Assembly: GCF_001270495.1 (NCBI RefSeq)
Contig: NZ_LGUR01000117.1
Span: 186,001-250,000, forward strand
Reading direction: 5' to 3'
Length of the DNA stretch: 64,000 bases
Origin: Streptomyces viridochromogenes
GTDB lineage: Bacteria; Actinomycetota; Actinomycetes; Streptomycetales; Streptomycetaceae
Of the stretch, positions 50,903-59,619 are shown piece after piece. A model generated the notes under the pieces. The model made no database searches and was not told the origin of the DNA. It was given only the letters and a program-made list of their open reading frames with translations. Numbering within the stretch: position 1 is the stretch's first letter; every line of letters starts with the position of its first letter. Both the position numbers and the translations under genes were made by a program.

Positions 50903-52138
50903 GTGCCCGACGACGCACGAGCACGGCAGCGCACGGGAACGGGGCTCGGCCTCCTGCTGGCCCTGGTTCTCGCGGCCGTGCTGCTCACCGCCCTCCCGGA
51001 CGACGGCGAACGGGAGGGCGGTGGCGCGTGCCGGCCGCACTCGGTCGCGTCCTGGTCGGCCGACAAGGGTCTGACCGGCGAGTTCACCCGGTACGGCGAC
51101 GACCCCTCCCGCACCGACGACTGGACCGGCGGCGACGGCACCCACTCGGTGCGACTGCCGGACGGCCGACTGCTGTGGCTGTTCTCGGACACCTACCTCG
51201 GCCAGGTCTACGCCCCGCCCAACCCCTTCGGCGAGTCCTCGACCTGGCGGGACACGACCGCTCCCCTGGTGCGCAACTCGGCGGTCGTCATGCGCGACGG
51301 CCGCCTGGAGCGCACGCTCGCCACGCCCCTGTTCCCCGACCCCGCCCCGAACCAGTGGCGCTGGCCGGTCGCGGCCCGCGTCGAGCCCCGCTCCCCCGGC
51401 TCGGACGAGCAGGTCGTACGGGTGCTGCTGTGGGTGCGTACGGCCGGGCAGGCCCCGTGGATCTACGGCGTGCCCACCGCCACCGAGGTCGCCACGCTCG
51501 CGCTGCCCGACCTGCGGGTCGAGTCGGTCGTCAAGGTCATCGACCAGCAGTTGGTGCCGGATCCGTCGCGGCGTGTTCTGTTCGGGACGACGCTGGTGAA
51601 GGAGGGCGGCTGGACATACGTCTATGGGGGCGACGACGGTCAGGCCGCGTCCCGGCCGACCTCGCACGCGTACGTCGCGCGCGTGCCCGAGGGCAGGCTC
51701 GCCGAGCCGGGGGCCTGGCGGTACTGGAACGGTTCCGAGTGGGCCGGGGCGGGCGCCCGGCCGCGCGCGGTGCTCGGGGACGGGCAGCGCAAGGGTGTGG
51801 GCAGCGCGTTCTCGGTGGTGCGGGTGCGGGGGACGTACGTCCTGTTCACGATGGCCGCGGGCACCGAGGGGCTGACCACGGTCACGTCGTACTGGGCCTG
51901 CTCCCCCGCCGGCCCCTGGCACGGGCCGACGAAGGACTTCAGCCCGGCGCTGCCGCGGGGCGGTCAGGTCGCCGCCTACAACCCGCAGACGCATCCCGAG
52001 CTGAGCGGCGAGGGGCGGCTCGTGCTCAGCTATGACGTCAACTGGCTGGAGACGGGGGGCGCCGCGGCGCAGCTCAACCGGAACGTGTCCCTGTACCGAC
52101 CGCGGTTCGTGACGCTGCGGCTGGCTCCGACGCGGTGA
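50903..52138 (+). CDS. Membrane-anchored beta-propeller-like protein of unknown function
   Basis: A protein of about 411 residues with one N-terminal hydrophobic anchor (GLGLLLALVLAAVLLTALP) and an extracytoplasmic domain. Repeating motifs (DGRLLWLFSDTYLGQV, RNSAVVMRDG, YVYGGDDG, YVLFTMAAG, YNPQTHPELSGEGRLVLSYDVNW) resemble the DUF4185/DUF5005-type glycan-related beta-propellers. GTG 50903 is the most plausible start; its ribosome site is weak. Co-directional and close behind the sialidase, so perhaps also acts on glycans. Its last 65 nt overlap antisense with the next gene. Confidence 0.72.
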   Translation: MPDDARARQRTGTGLGLLLALVLAAVLLTALPDDGEREGGGACRPHSVASWSADKGLTGEFTRYGDDPSRTDDWTGGDGTHSVRLPDGRLLWLFSDTYLGQVYAPPNPFGESSTWRDTTAPLVRNSAVVMRDGRLERTLATPLFPDPAPNQWRWPVAARVEPRSPGSDEQVVRVLLWVRTAGQAPWIYGVPTATEVATLALPDLRVESVVKVIDQQLVPDPSRRVLFGTTLVKEGGWTYVYGGDDGQAASRPTSHAYVARVPEGRLAEPGAWRYWNGSEWAGAGARPRAVLGDGQRKGVGSAFSVVRVRGTYVLFTMAAGTEGLTTVTSYWACSPAGPWHGPTKDFSPALPRGGQVAAYNPQTHPELSGEGRLVLSYDVNWLETGGAAAQLNRNVSLYRPRFVTLRLAPTR

Positions 52139-53156
52139 CCTGCCGCGGGGCGTCGACGTCGGCTTCGGCACCGGATTCGGCACCGGTGTCGGTGTCCTGT
52201 GCCCGGCGCTTGGCGATGACCGCGCACACCATCAGCTGCATCTGGTGGAAGAGCATCAGCGGCAGCACGGCCAGCGAGGCGTGCGCGCCGAACAGGACGC
52301 TGGCCATGGGCAGCCCGGCGGCGAGGGACTTCTTGGAGCCGGCGAACTGGATCGCGATGCGGTCCTCGCGGTTGAAGCGCAGCGCCTTGGCGCCGTACCA
52401 GGTCAGGGCGAGCATCACGGCCAGCAGCACCACCTCGACGGCCAGCAGGCCGGCCAGCCGGGCCGGGCTCACCTGGTGCCAGATGCCCTGGACCATGCCC
52501 TCGCTGAACGCGGTGTAGACGACCAGCAGGATCGAGCCACGGTCGACGAGCCCGAGGACCTTCTTGTGCCGGGCGACGAAGCCGCCGATCCAACGGCGCA
52601 GCAGCTGCCCGGCGACGAACGGCACCAGCAGTTGCAGCACGATCTTGACCAGCGAGTCGGCGGAGAAGCCGCCCGCGCCGCCGCCGAGCACGGCCGCCGC
52701 GAGGAGCGGGGTGACGACGATGCCGACGAGGGAGGAGAAGGAGCCCGCGCAGATCGCGGCGGGGACGTTGCCGCGCGCCATCGAGGTGAAGGCTATGGAC
52801 GACTGGATCGTCGACGGCACGAGGGTGAGGAAGAGCAGGCCCTGGTAGAGCGGGTGCGTCAAAACCACCGGGACGAGGCCGCGGGCGGCCAGCCCGAGAA
52901 CCGGGAAGACGACGAACGTGCAGGCCAGGACTGTGACGTGGAGCCGCCAGTGCTTCAGCCCGTCCATCGCCTCACGGGTGGACAGCCGGGCGCCGTAGAG
53001 GAAGAAGAGGAAGGCGATCGCGGCCGTGGAGGCGCCGGACGCCACGTCGGAGGCCGTCCCGCGCGCCGGGAGGAGGGCCGCCAGGCCCACGGTCCCGAGC
53101 AGCAGCAGGATGTACGGGTCGATCGGCATCCAACGCGGCCATCGCAGGCGTTTCAC
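52074..53156 (-). CDS. Bile acid:sodium symporter-fold (BASS/SBF-like) transporter
   Basis: A 360-residue membrane protein with about 9-10 helices (YILLLLGTVGLAALLP, AAIAFLFFLYGARLS, and so on) and the family core LVPSTIQSSIAFTSMARGNVPAAI and FAGSKKSLAAGLPMA. GTG 53156. The last 40 residues are hydrophilic low complexity and overlap the convergent gene by 65 bp. Paired divergently with a LysR regulator, which likely controls it. Substrate probably an organic anion. Confidence 0.87.
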   Translation of the reverse strand: MKRLRWPRWMPIDPYILLLLGTVGLAALLPARGTASDVASGASTAAIAFLFFLYGARLSTREAMDGLKHWRLHVTVLACTFVVFPVLGLAARGLVPVVLTHPLYQGLLFLTLVPSTIQSSIAFTSMARGNVPAAICAGSFSSLVGIVVTPLLAAAVLGGGAGGFSADSLVKIVLQLLVPFVAGQLLRRWIGGFVARHKKVLGLVDRGSILLVVYTAFSEGMVQGIWHQVSPARLAGLLAVEVVLLAVMLALTWYGAKALRFNREDRIAIQFAGSKKSLAAGLPMASVLFGAHASLAVLPLMLFHQMQLMVCAVIAKRRAQDTDTGAESGAEADVDAPRQVTASEPAAASRTAVGTGTRSG

Positions 53157-53323
53157 TGTGCTCCACTACTTCGCTGTCGTACTCGGCTGTCGCTTCGCCG
53201 AGCTTCGGGTTCCCGGCACGGACGTGCCCTCTCCATCGTCCTCCGACGATCAGCGATCGGGAATCCGGCACACCACTCTGACTGTCATCACGTTCCGCGA
53301 TAACGGCAGCTAGCCTGGGGAGC

Positions 53324-54187
53324 GTGTACGACCCCTCCCATCTGCGCACCTTCCTCGCGGTGGCCCAGACGCTGAGCTTCACCCAGGCCGCCCGGCGCCT
53401 CGGCCTGCGTCAGTCGACCGTCAGCCAGCACGTGCGGCGCCTGGAGGACGCGACCGGGCGGCCGCTGTTCTCCCGGGACACGCACTCCGTGGAGCTGACC
53501 GAGGACGGCGAGGCCATGCTCGGCTTCGCCCGCCGGATCCTGGAGGTGCACGAGCAGGCGTCGGCGTTCTTCACCGGCACCCGGCTGCGCGGCCGGCTCC
53601 GCTTCGGCGCGTCCGAGGACTTCGTGCTGACCCGGCTGCCGGAGATCCTGGAGGGCTTCCGCTACGACCATCCCGAGGTCGACCTGGAGCTGACCGTCGA
53701 ACTCTCCGGCACCCTGCACGAGCAACTCGCCGCCGGAAAGCTGGACCTGATGCTCGCCAAGCGCCGCTCCGAGGACCCGCGGGGCGAGCTGGTCTGGCAC
53801 GACCGGCTGGTGTGGATCGGCGCGGAGCGGCTGCGGCTGGAGCCGGACCGTCCGGTGCCGTTGATCGTCTATCCGCCGCCCGGCATCACGCGGGCGCTCG
53901 CCCTGGAGGCACTGGAGCGCCAGGGCCGTGACTGGCGGATCGTGTGCACCAGCGGCAGCCTCAACGGGCTCATCGCGGCGGCCCGGGCCGGACTGGGCGT
54001 GATGGCGCACTCCCGGGGTCTGATCCCGCCGGGACTGGCACGCGTCCCCGACCGGGCCGGGCTGCCGGAACTGGGCCGGGTCGACTTCGTGCTGGTCCAC
54101 GGGGAGCGCCGGACGGCCGCCCAGGGAGCGGCGGACGCGCTCGCGGCGGCGATCCTGGCGGGCGGGGACCGGTTGCACCGACGCTGA
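53324..54187 (+). CDS. LysR-family transcriptional regulator
   Basis: A 287-residue regulator. The N-terminal HTH is LRTFLAVAQTLSFTQAARRLGLRQSTVSQHVRRLE, and the co-inducer domain starts near LRGRLRFGASEDFVL. GTG 53324 follows GGGGAG. Divergent from the BASS-type transporter with 167 bp between; ATCACGTTCCGCGAT at about 53288-53302 is a LysR-type T-N11-A-like site next to its start. Confidence 0.91.
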   Translation: MYDPSHLRTFLAVAQTLSFTQAARRLGLRQSTVSQHVRRLEDATGRPLFSRDTHSVELTEDGEAMLGFARRILEVHEQASAFFTGTRLRGRLRFGASEDFVLTRLPEILEGFRYDHPEVDLELTVELSGTLHEQLAAGKLDLMLAKRRSEDPRGELVWHDRLVWIGAERLRLEPDRPVPLIVYPPPGITRALALEALERQGRDWRIVCTSGSLNGLIAAARAGLGVMAHSRGLIPPGLARVPDRAGLPELGRVDFVLVHGERRTAAQGAADALAAAILAGGDRLHRR

Positions 54188-54551
54188 GCGCTCCGCCGGA
54201 GGTGTCCCTGGACAGGAGGCCGCCCGTGAAGAGGACCCGTGTGACAGGTTCGGCCCCTCGTACGCTGACAGAAGAGACGAGGACACGCCGGGGAAGGACA
54301 TGATCCACCGGGCCCGGACCGGGTAATCGGGTCGTAGCGATTCGGTGGAGATTACGGGCCCGAAACTTACTCAACCGTCAGTTTTCTGTCCGACCCTTCC
54401 CCATGTGAGCGTATTTTCCCACGCTGACCAGTGCATACCTGAGCACCCATCGATTTCCGGCCCCCTCCCGTCCGAAACGTGGTTGGGGTAGCTTTCACGG
54501 CGCTGAGCGGAACGTCAGCGAAGCGATCGGACGGGGAGCGGGGAGCGGGGT
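54188..54551. other. 364-bp leader region upstream of fadD-type gene
   Basis: No coding frame. GGGCCCG (54310-54316) can pair with CGGGCCC (54355-54361), while CCACCG (54305-54310) can pair with CGGTGG (54343-54348), a mutually exclusive pair. GTTGGGG-TAGCTT near 54483-54494 could be a promoter. It does not match a riboswitch class I recognise. Confidence 0.4.
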
Positions 54552-56378
54552 TTGCGCGAGTTCACCAACCCTCCGTTGGCATTGGCACCGCCCGTGGGCG
54601 GCCTGGCCGACATCGTCTTCCAGCATGCGCAGGCGGACCCGCTGTACGCCGCGCTGGGCCGCAAGGACGAGGGCGGGCAGTGGCGGGAGGTCACCGCCGC
54701 CGAGTTCCGTGACGAAGTACTCGCCCTCGCCAAGGGCCTGCTCGCCCGGGGTATCCGGTTCGGCGACCGGGTCGCGATCATGTCCCGCACGCGGTACGAG
54801 TGGACGCTCTTCGACTTCGCGCTGTGGACCATCGGAGCCCAGGTGGTGCCGATCTACCCCACCTCCTCGGCCGAGCAGTGCTTCTGGACGCTGTACGACG
54901 CCGAGTGCTCGGCGGCGATCGTGGAGCACGAGGACCACGCGATGACGATCGCCACCGTCATCGACCGGCTCCCGCAGCTGCACCAGCTGTGGCAGCTGGA
55001 CGCGGGCGCCGTGCAGGAGTTGTACGACGCGGGCGCCCACCTCGACGACGAGGTGGTCCACCGCCACCGGCAGGCGGTCACCCCCGACTCCGTGGCGACG
55101 ATCATCTACACCTCCGGGACGACCGGGCGCCCCAAGGGCTGTGTCATCACGCACGGCAACTTCATGTTCGAGGCGGACACCGTCATCGAGCGCTGGGAGC
55201 CGGTGTTCCACTCCAAGAAGGGCGACGAGGCCGCGACGCTGCTGTTCCTGCCGCTCGCGCACGTCTTCGGCCGGATGGTGCAGGTCGCCGCGATCCGCGG
55301 CAAGGTCCGCTTCGGCCACCAGCCGCAGATGAACGCGGCCGCCCTGTTGCCGGACCTCGCCGCGTTCAAGCCGACGTTCTTCCTGGCCGTGCCGTACATC
55401 TTCGAGAAGGTCTTCAACGCCGCCCGCCGCAAGGCCGAGAAGGAGGGCAGGTCGGGCGCCTTCGAGAAGGCCGTCGAGGTCGCCGTGAAGTACGCGGACG
55501 CCATGGAGGCCAAGGCGTGGGGCGTCGGTCCCGGTCCGTCGGCCGGTCTGCGCATGCAGCACCAGCTCTTCGACAAGCTCGTCTACTCCAAGATGCGGGC
55601 CGCGATGGGCGGCCGCATCCGGCAGGCGATGACCGGCGGCTCGGCGATGGACCGGCGCCTCGGCCTGTTCTTCGCGGGCGCCGGAGTCCATGTCTACGAG
55701 GGGTACGGCCTCACCGAGTCCACGGCGGCCGCGACCGCCAACCCGCCCTATCGCACCCGCTACGGCACCGTCGGCCAGCCCATCCCGGGCATGACCGTGC
55801 ACATCGCGGACGACGGCGAGATCTGGCTGCACGGCCCCAACATCTTCCAGGGCTACCTCAACAACCAGAAGGCCACCGACGAGTCCCTGCACGACGGCTG
55901 GCTGGCCACCGGTGACCTGGGCTCCCTCGACGAGGACGGGTACCTCACCATCACCGGCCGCAAGAAGGAGATCCTGGTCACGTCCGGTGGCAAGAGCGTC
56001 TCGCCGGGAGTGCTGGAGGAACGCGTCCGCGACCACCCGCTGGTCGCCCAGTGCATCGTCGTCGGCAACGACCGCCCGTACATCGCCGCCCTGGTCACCC
56101 TCGACCAGGAGGCCGTCGAACACTGGCTGATGATGCGCGACAAGCCCCAGATGACGGCGGCCGAGCTGGTCCGCGACGCCGACCTGGAGACCGAGGTGCG
56201 GCGCGCGGTCGTCGCCGCCAACACCCTTGTCTCGCAGGCCGAGTCGATTCGCACCTTCCGTATCCTCGCCCAGCCCTTCACCGAGGAGCACGGACTGCTC
56301 ACGCCGTCGCTGAAGTTGAAGCGCAAGGCGATCGAGAACGCGTACGCCAACGAGGTCGAGGCGCTGTACCGGGCCTGA
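54552..56378 (+). CDS. Long-chain acyl-CoA synthetase (AMP-forming)
   Basis: A 608-residue ANL-superfamily ligase. It has the AMP motif TIIYTSGTTGRPKGCVITHGN, HVFGRMVQV, YEGYGLTESTAA, the hinge WLATGDLGSLDEDGYLTITGRKKEI, and the C-terminal lysine in LTPSLKLKRKAI. TTG 54552 is supported by GGGAGCGGGG. Activates fatty acids with ATP and CoA for degradation or lipid synthesis. No neighbouring beta-oxidation genes. Confidence 0.92.
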   Translation: MREFTNPPLALAPPVGGLADIVFQHAQADPLYAALGRKDEGGQWREVTAAEFRDEVLALAKGLLARGIRFGDRVAIMSRTRYEWTLFDFALWTIGAQVVPIYPTSSAEQCFWTLYDAECSAAIVEHEDHAMTIATVIDRLPQLHQLWQLDAGAVQELYDAGAHLDDEVVHRHRQAVTPDSVATIIYTSGTTGRPKGCVITHGNFMFEADTVIERWEPVFHSKKGDEAATLLFLPLAHVFGRMVQVAAIRGKVRFGHQPQMNAAALLPDLAAFKPTFFLAVPYIFEKVFNAARRKAEKEGRSGAFEKAVEVAVKYADAMEAKAWGVGPGPSAGLRMQHQLFDKLVYSKMRAAMGGRIRQAMTGGSAMDRRLGLFFAGAGVHVYEGYGLTESTAAATANPPYRTRYGTVGQPIPGMTVHIADDGEIWLHGPNIFQGYLNNQKATDESLHDGWLATGDLGSLDEDGYLTITGRKKEILVTSGGKSVSPGVLEERVRDHPLVAQCIVVGNDRPYIAALVTLDQEAVEHWLMMRDKPQMTAAELVRDADLETEVRRAVVAANTLVSQAESIRTFRILAQPFTEEHGLLTPSLKLKRKAIENAYANEVEALYRA

Positions 56379-56489
56379 TCCCGCCGCTTCCGGTGTTTCC
56401 CACGGATTCTCCGGTCAGGAATGCATCTCGGGCCGTGATCGTTGACGATGTCAGTACCACTTGACGACAACCGTAAGGATCAAGAGCTC

Positions 56490-57326
56490 GTGAGCAGCAA
56501 GGTCCCCCCGATCATCCTCAACAACGGCGTCGAGATGCCCCAGCTGGGCTTCGGCGTCTGGCAGGTGCCGGACGACGAGGCGGAGCAGGCGGTCAGCACC
56601 GCGCTGGAGGCCGGGTACCGCAGCATCGACACAGCGGCGATCTACGGCAACGAGGAGGGCACCGGCAAGGCGATCGCCGCCTCCGGCCTTCCCCGCGAGG
56701 ACGTCTTCGTCACCACCAAGCTCTGGAACGACGACCAGGGATACGACTCCACGCTGCGCGCCTTCGACGTGTCGCTGGAGAAGCTGGGCCTGGAGTACGT
56801 CGACCTGTATCTCATCCACTGGCCGCTGCCCGCCCGGGGCACGTACGTCGACACGTACAAGGCGTTCGAGAAGCTGCACGCCGACGGTCGCGTCCGCGCG
56901 ATCGGTGTCTCCAACTTCCTTCCGGAGCACCTGGAGCGGCTGCTCGGCGAGACGTCGGTCATCCCGGCGGTCAACCAGATCGAGCTGCACCCGCACCTTC
57001 AGCAGCACGCCTCCCGCGAGTTCCACGCCGAGCAGGGCATCGCCACCGAGGCCTGGTCGCCGCTCGGCCAGGGCAAGGGGCTGCTGGAGGTCCCGGCGAT
57101 CGTCGCCATCGCGCAGAAGCACGGCCGCACCCCGGCCCAGGTGGTGCTGCGCTGGCACCTCCAGCTGGGCAACGTCGTGATCCCGAAGTCCGTGACGCCC
57201 TCGCGGATCAAGGAGAACATCGAGGTCTTCGACTTCAGCCTGGACGACGAGGACCTCGCGGCGATCAGCGCGCTGAACGAGGACCGGCGGATCGGCCCGG
57301 ACCCGGCCGCCGTCGACCTGGGCTGA
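56490..57326 (+). CDS. Aldo/keto reductase
   Basis: A 278-residue NADPH-dependent reductase with the complete tetrad: Asp and Tyr in SIDTAAIYGNEEG, Lys in VFVTTKLWND, His in LYLIHWPLP. Also AIGVSNFLPEHL, VNQIELHPHLQQ, and the phosphate-binding IPKSVTPSRIKEN. GTG 56490 is chosen because AAGGATCAAGAG precedes it; an ATG 42 nt upstream is possible. Followed by a strong hairpin. General 2,5-diketogluconate reductase-like family; substrate unknown. Confidence 0.92.
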   Translation: MSSKVPPIILNNGVEMPQLGFGVWQVPDDEAEQAVSTALEAGYRSIDTAAIYGNEEGTGKAIAASGLPREDVFVTTKLWNDDQGYDSTLRAFDVSLEKLGLEYVDLYLIHWPLPARGTYVDTYKAFEKLHADGRVRAIGVSNFLPEHLERLLGETSVIPAVNQIELHPHLQQHASREFHAEQGIATEAWSPLGQGKGLLEVPAIVAIAQKHGRTPAQVVLRWHLQLGNVVIPKSVTPSRIKENIEVFDFSLDDEDLAAISALNEDRRIGPDPAAVDLG

Positions 57327-57344
57327 CGCCCGCCGCGATACGCC

Positions 57345-57384
57345 CGTCCGCCCGCCGCTCAGCTGTGTGAGCGGCGGGCGGACG
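57345..57384. terminator. Bidirectional terminator
   Basis: A perfect 17-bp inverted repeat (57345-57361 with 57368-57384) with a 6-nt loop, between the convergent aldo/keto reductase and ABM-type genes. Confidence 0.88.
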
Positions 57385-57387
57385 CGT

Positions 57388-57999
57388 TCAGTCGCCGCGC
57401 ACGTCGGAGAGGACCACCTCGAACTCCTCCAGGCCGGTCACGGTCACATGGGCCTTGGCCGCACCTTCGTGCCTGGCCGCCGCCTGTCCCGCGCGGGACG
57501 CCGCCAGGGACGCCTGGTCGACGAAGAGCACTCCGACCAGCCCGCGCCCCCGCTCCCGGTCGACCAGCAGGGACGCCCTGGCCAGCCCTCCGAGGGTGTC
57601 GAGCTTGGGCACCACCGTCGCCCGGAACGTGTCGGCGAGCAGGTCCGTGTCGGCCGGCTCGAACTCCAGCCTGGTGACCCGCAGTCCGCCTCCCGGCTCC
57701 GGCTGCCGGACCTGGTGGAAGACCAGCGCCTCGTAGTTGTCGACCGCCACCGTCCCGAGGAACGGCTCCAGCATGGCCGTCCGCCGCTCACGCAGCACCT
57801 CGTCGCTGTTCTGCCGGGCCTCCGCCGACTCCCACCAGCTCGCCGCGAGCAGTTTCCCGAGCGTGCGGTCCACGAAGACGCTCGCTCCCCGGTATCCCGG
57901 GCGGTCTTCCAGCAGCTCCCGCCCTTCCGTGTTCAATGCCCTGATGGCCGCGTCGATCTTCGTGGGATCACCGGTCGTGTAGATGGCGCGTACGAACAT
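57388..57999 (-). CDS. Dimeric alpha/beta-barrel (ABM-like) protein
   Basis: A 203-residue protein formed of two ferredoxin-like halves (about 1-95 and 100-200), as in antibiotic-biosynthesis-monooxygenase-like or stress-responsive A/B-barrel proteins: FVRAIYTTGDPTKIDAAIRAL, GYRGASVFVDRTLGKLLAASWWESAEA, and a second VTRLEFEPADTDLLADTF. ATG 57999 has GGGAGGTG upstream. No catalytic residues can be assigned. Stands alone. Confidence 0.7.
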   Translation of the reverse strand: MFVRAIYTTGDPTKIDAAIRALNTEGRELLEDRPGYRGASVFVDRTLGKLLAASWWESAEARQNSDEVLRERRTAMLEPFLGTVAVDNYEALVFHQVRQPEPGGGLRVTRLEFEPADTDLLADTFRATVVPKLDTLGGLARASLLVDRERGRGLVGVLFVDQASLAASRAGQAAARHEGAAKAHVTVTGLEEFEVVLSDVRGD

Positions 58000-58121
58000 G
58001 ACACCTCCCAGAAGCCGGGGCACATATCCGAAAGCTTCGGTATGTCCAGTCTTCTACTGGGGTGATGACGCCGCAAACAGCGTCCGTAAGGAAACGTTCC
58101 TACCAGGAGGATCCGACCCCG

Positions 58122-58817
58122 GTGCGCATCCGAACACTGCCCCTGACCGCGGCCTCCGGCGCCGCGCTGCTCGCCGCCGCACTGCTCCCCACCAGCGCCT
58201 CCGGCATGCCGGACCCGCCGTTCGTCCGCGAGGGCTCGGTCAGCGCCGCCGATCTGCTCGCGAAGGTGACGTCCTGCGCACAGGTATCACACGGCATGTA
58301 CCGCACCGACGAGACGGCGGCGGCCACCGTCCCCGTGTGCGGGAAGAACGGCGCCGTCTTCTGGACGGCGGACATGGACATCGACTGCGACGGTCAGCGC
58401 ACCGCCCTGTGCAATGAGCACACCGACCCCTGGTTCCTGCCCGACACGGCGTTCCACCAGTCCGACGGCCGCCCGCTGCGGTCCGACACACTGCCGTACG
58501 TCGTCGTCCCCGGTGCCGGCGACATCTGGGACTACAAGGCGGCCGGCATCGGGGGCGGCAGCGTGGTCGCCGTCGTCCACGACGACGAGGTCCGCTACGC
58601 CGTCGTCGGCGACACCGGCCCCCGGCGGATCATCGGCGAAGCCTCCTACGCCGCCGCCGAGGCCCTCGGCATCGACCCCGACCCCACCACCGGCGGCACC
58701 GCCTCGGGCGTGACGTACATCCTCTTCAAGGACTCCCGCGTCTCGCCCATCGAGAGCCACGAGGCCGCGGTCGCGCTGGGCGAGCAGCTGGCGGAGGAGT
58801 TCATCGAGAACAACTGA
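58122..58817 (+). CDS. Secreted GH75-family chitosanase
   Basis: A 231-residue secreted protein. Signal peptide about 1-28 (TAASGAALLAAALLPTSASG). The mature domain shows the GH75 pattern: VCGKNGAVFWTADMDIDCDGQRTALCNEHTDPWF with the acidic residues of the active site, YVVVPGAGDIWDYKAAGIGGGSVVAVV, and YAVVGDTGPRRIIGEASYAAAEALGI. GTG 58122 follows AGGAGG at 11 nt. Cleaves chitosan outside the cell. Identification is by motif; family members are about this size. Confidence 0.83.
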   Translation: MRIRTLPLTAASGAALLAAALLPTSASGMPDPPFVREGSVSAADLLAKVTSCAQVSHGMYRTDETAAATVPVCGKNGAVFWTADMDIDCDGQRTALCNEHTDPWFLPDTAFHQSDGRPLRSDTLPYVVVPGAGDIWDYKAAGIGGGSVVAVVHDDEVRYAVVGDTGPRRIIGEASYAAAEALGIDPDPTTGGTASGVTYILFKDSRVSPIESHEAAVALGEQLAEEFIENN

Positions 58818-58830
58818 ACACACCGACGCG

Positions 58831-59532
58831 TCAGTTGGGCTGTCCGATCGGCCGTACGACGACGGTGTTGACGTCGACGCCGTCGGGCTGCCGGATGGCC
58901 CACACCACCGAGTCGGCGATCTGGTCGGCGGTCAGCAGATGCCCGGGCGGCAGGCTGCCGTAGCTGTCCCAGAACGGTGTCTCCACCCGGCCCGGGGCGA
59001 TGTGGGTCACGCCGATGCCCCAATCGGTCACCTGCCGCCGGGTGTTCTCGGCGAGCCCGGTCACCGCCCACTTGGTCGCCCCATAGATGTTGCCGGGCCC
59101 GGGCACGAACCCGGCGACGCTGCCGACAAGGACGATCCGGCCACGGGTCTCCTTGAGGGCGTCCACGGATGCGCGGATCAGCAGGGCCGGGCCGAGTACG
59201 TTGGTCAGCACCATCTCGGTCCAGCCGGACGGGTCGCCCTCGGCGACCGAGTCGTGGGTGGCGAAACCGGCGTTGGCGACAACCGTGTCCAGTCGGCCGA
59301 AGTTCTTGAGCATGGCGTCCACGGCCGCCTGTACGTCGGCGTAGTCGGCCGCGTTCCCGACGACCGTCAACAGGCCCTCGGGCTCCCCGAGTTCCTTGGC
59401 GAAGCCCCGCAGCCGCGCCTCGCCACGGCCGGTGACGGTGACCCGGTGCCCGGCGGCCAGCAGCTGCCGTGCGACGGCGGCGCCGATGCCGCTGCCGCCG
59501 CCGGTGATGAGTGCGACCGGTGAGTCGGTCAT
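58831..59532 (-). CDS. Short-chain dehydrogenase/reductase
   Basis: A 233-residue classical SDR: cofactor motif LITGGGSGIGAAVA, NAG in VVANAGFATHD, catalytic Ser in IVLVGSVAGF, YxxxK in YGATKWAVTG. An Arg after the nucleotide fold (VTVTGRGEARL) suggests NADPH. Convergent with the chitosanase gene, 13 nt apart. Substrate unknown. Confidence 0.92.
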   Translation of the reverse strand: MTDSPVALITGGGSGIGAAVARQLLAAGHRVTVTGRGEARLRGFAKELGEPEGLLTVVGNAADYADVQAAVDAMLKNFGRLDTVVANAGFATHDSVAEGDPSGWTEMVLTNVLGPALLIRASVDALKETRGRIVLVGSVAGFVPGPGNIYGATKWAVTGLAENTRRQVTDWGIGVTHIAPGRVETPFWDSYGSLPPGHLLTADQIADSVVWAIRQPDGVDVNTVVVRPIGQPN

Positions 59533-59619
59533 GTGATCCCCCTGTGTTCCGGTTTGGACGAGGGGGAGTCCATCACTTGGAGAGCTCTCGAAGTCAAGGC
59601 CCGCCGGTACTGATCGGCG

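Noticed and set aside
54188..54551. c-di-AMP or cobalamin riboswitch upstream of the fadD-type gene
   Set aside because: I could not place the conserved motifs of either class, and the downstream gene is not a usual target.
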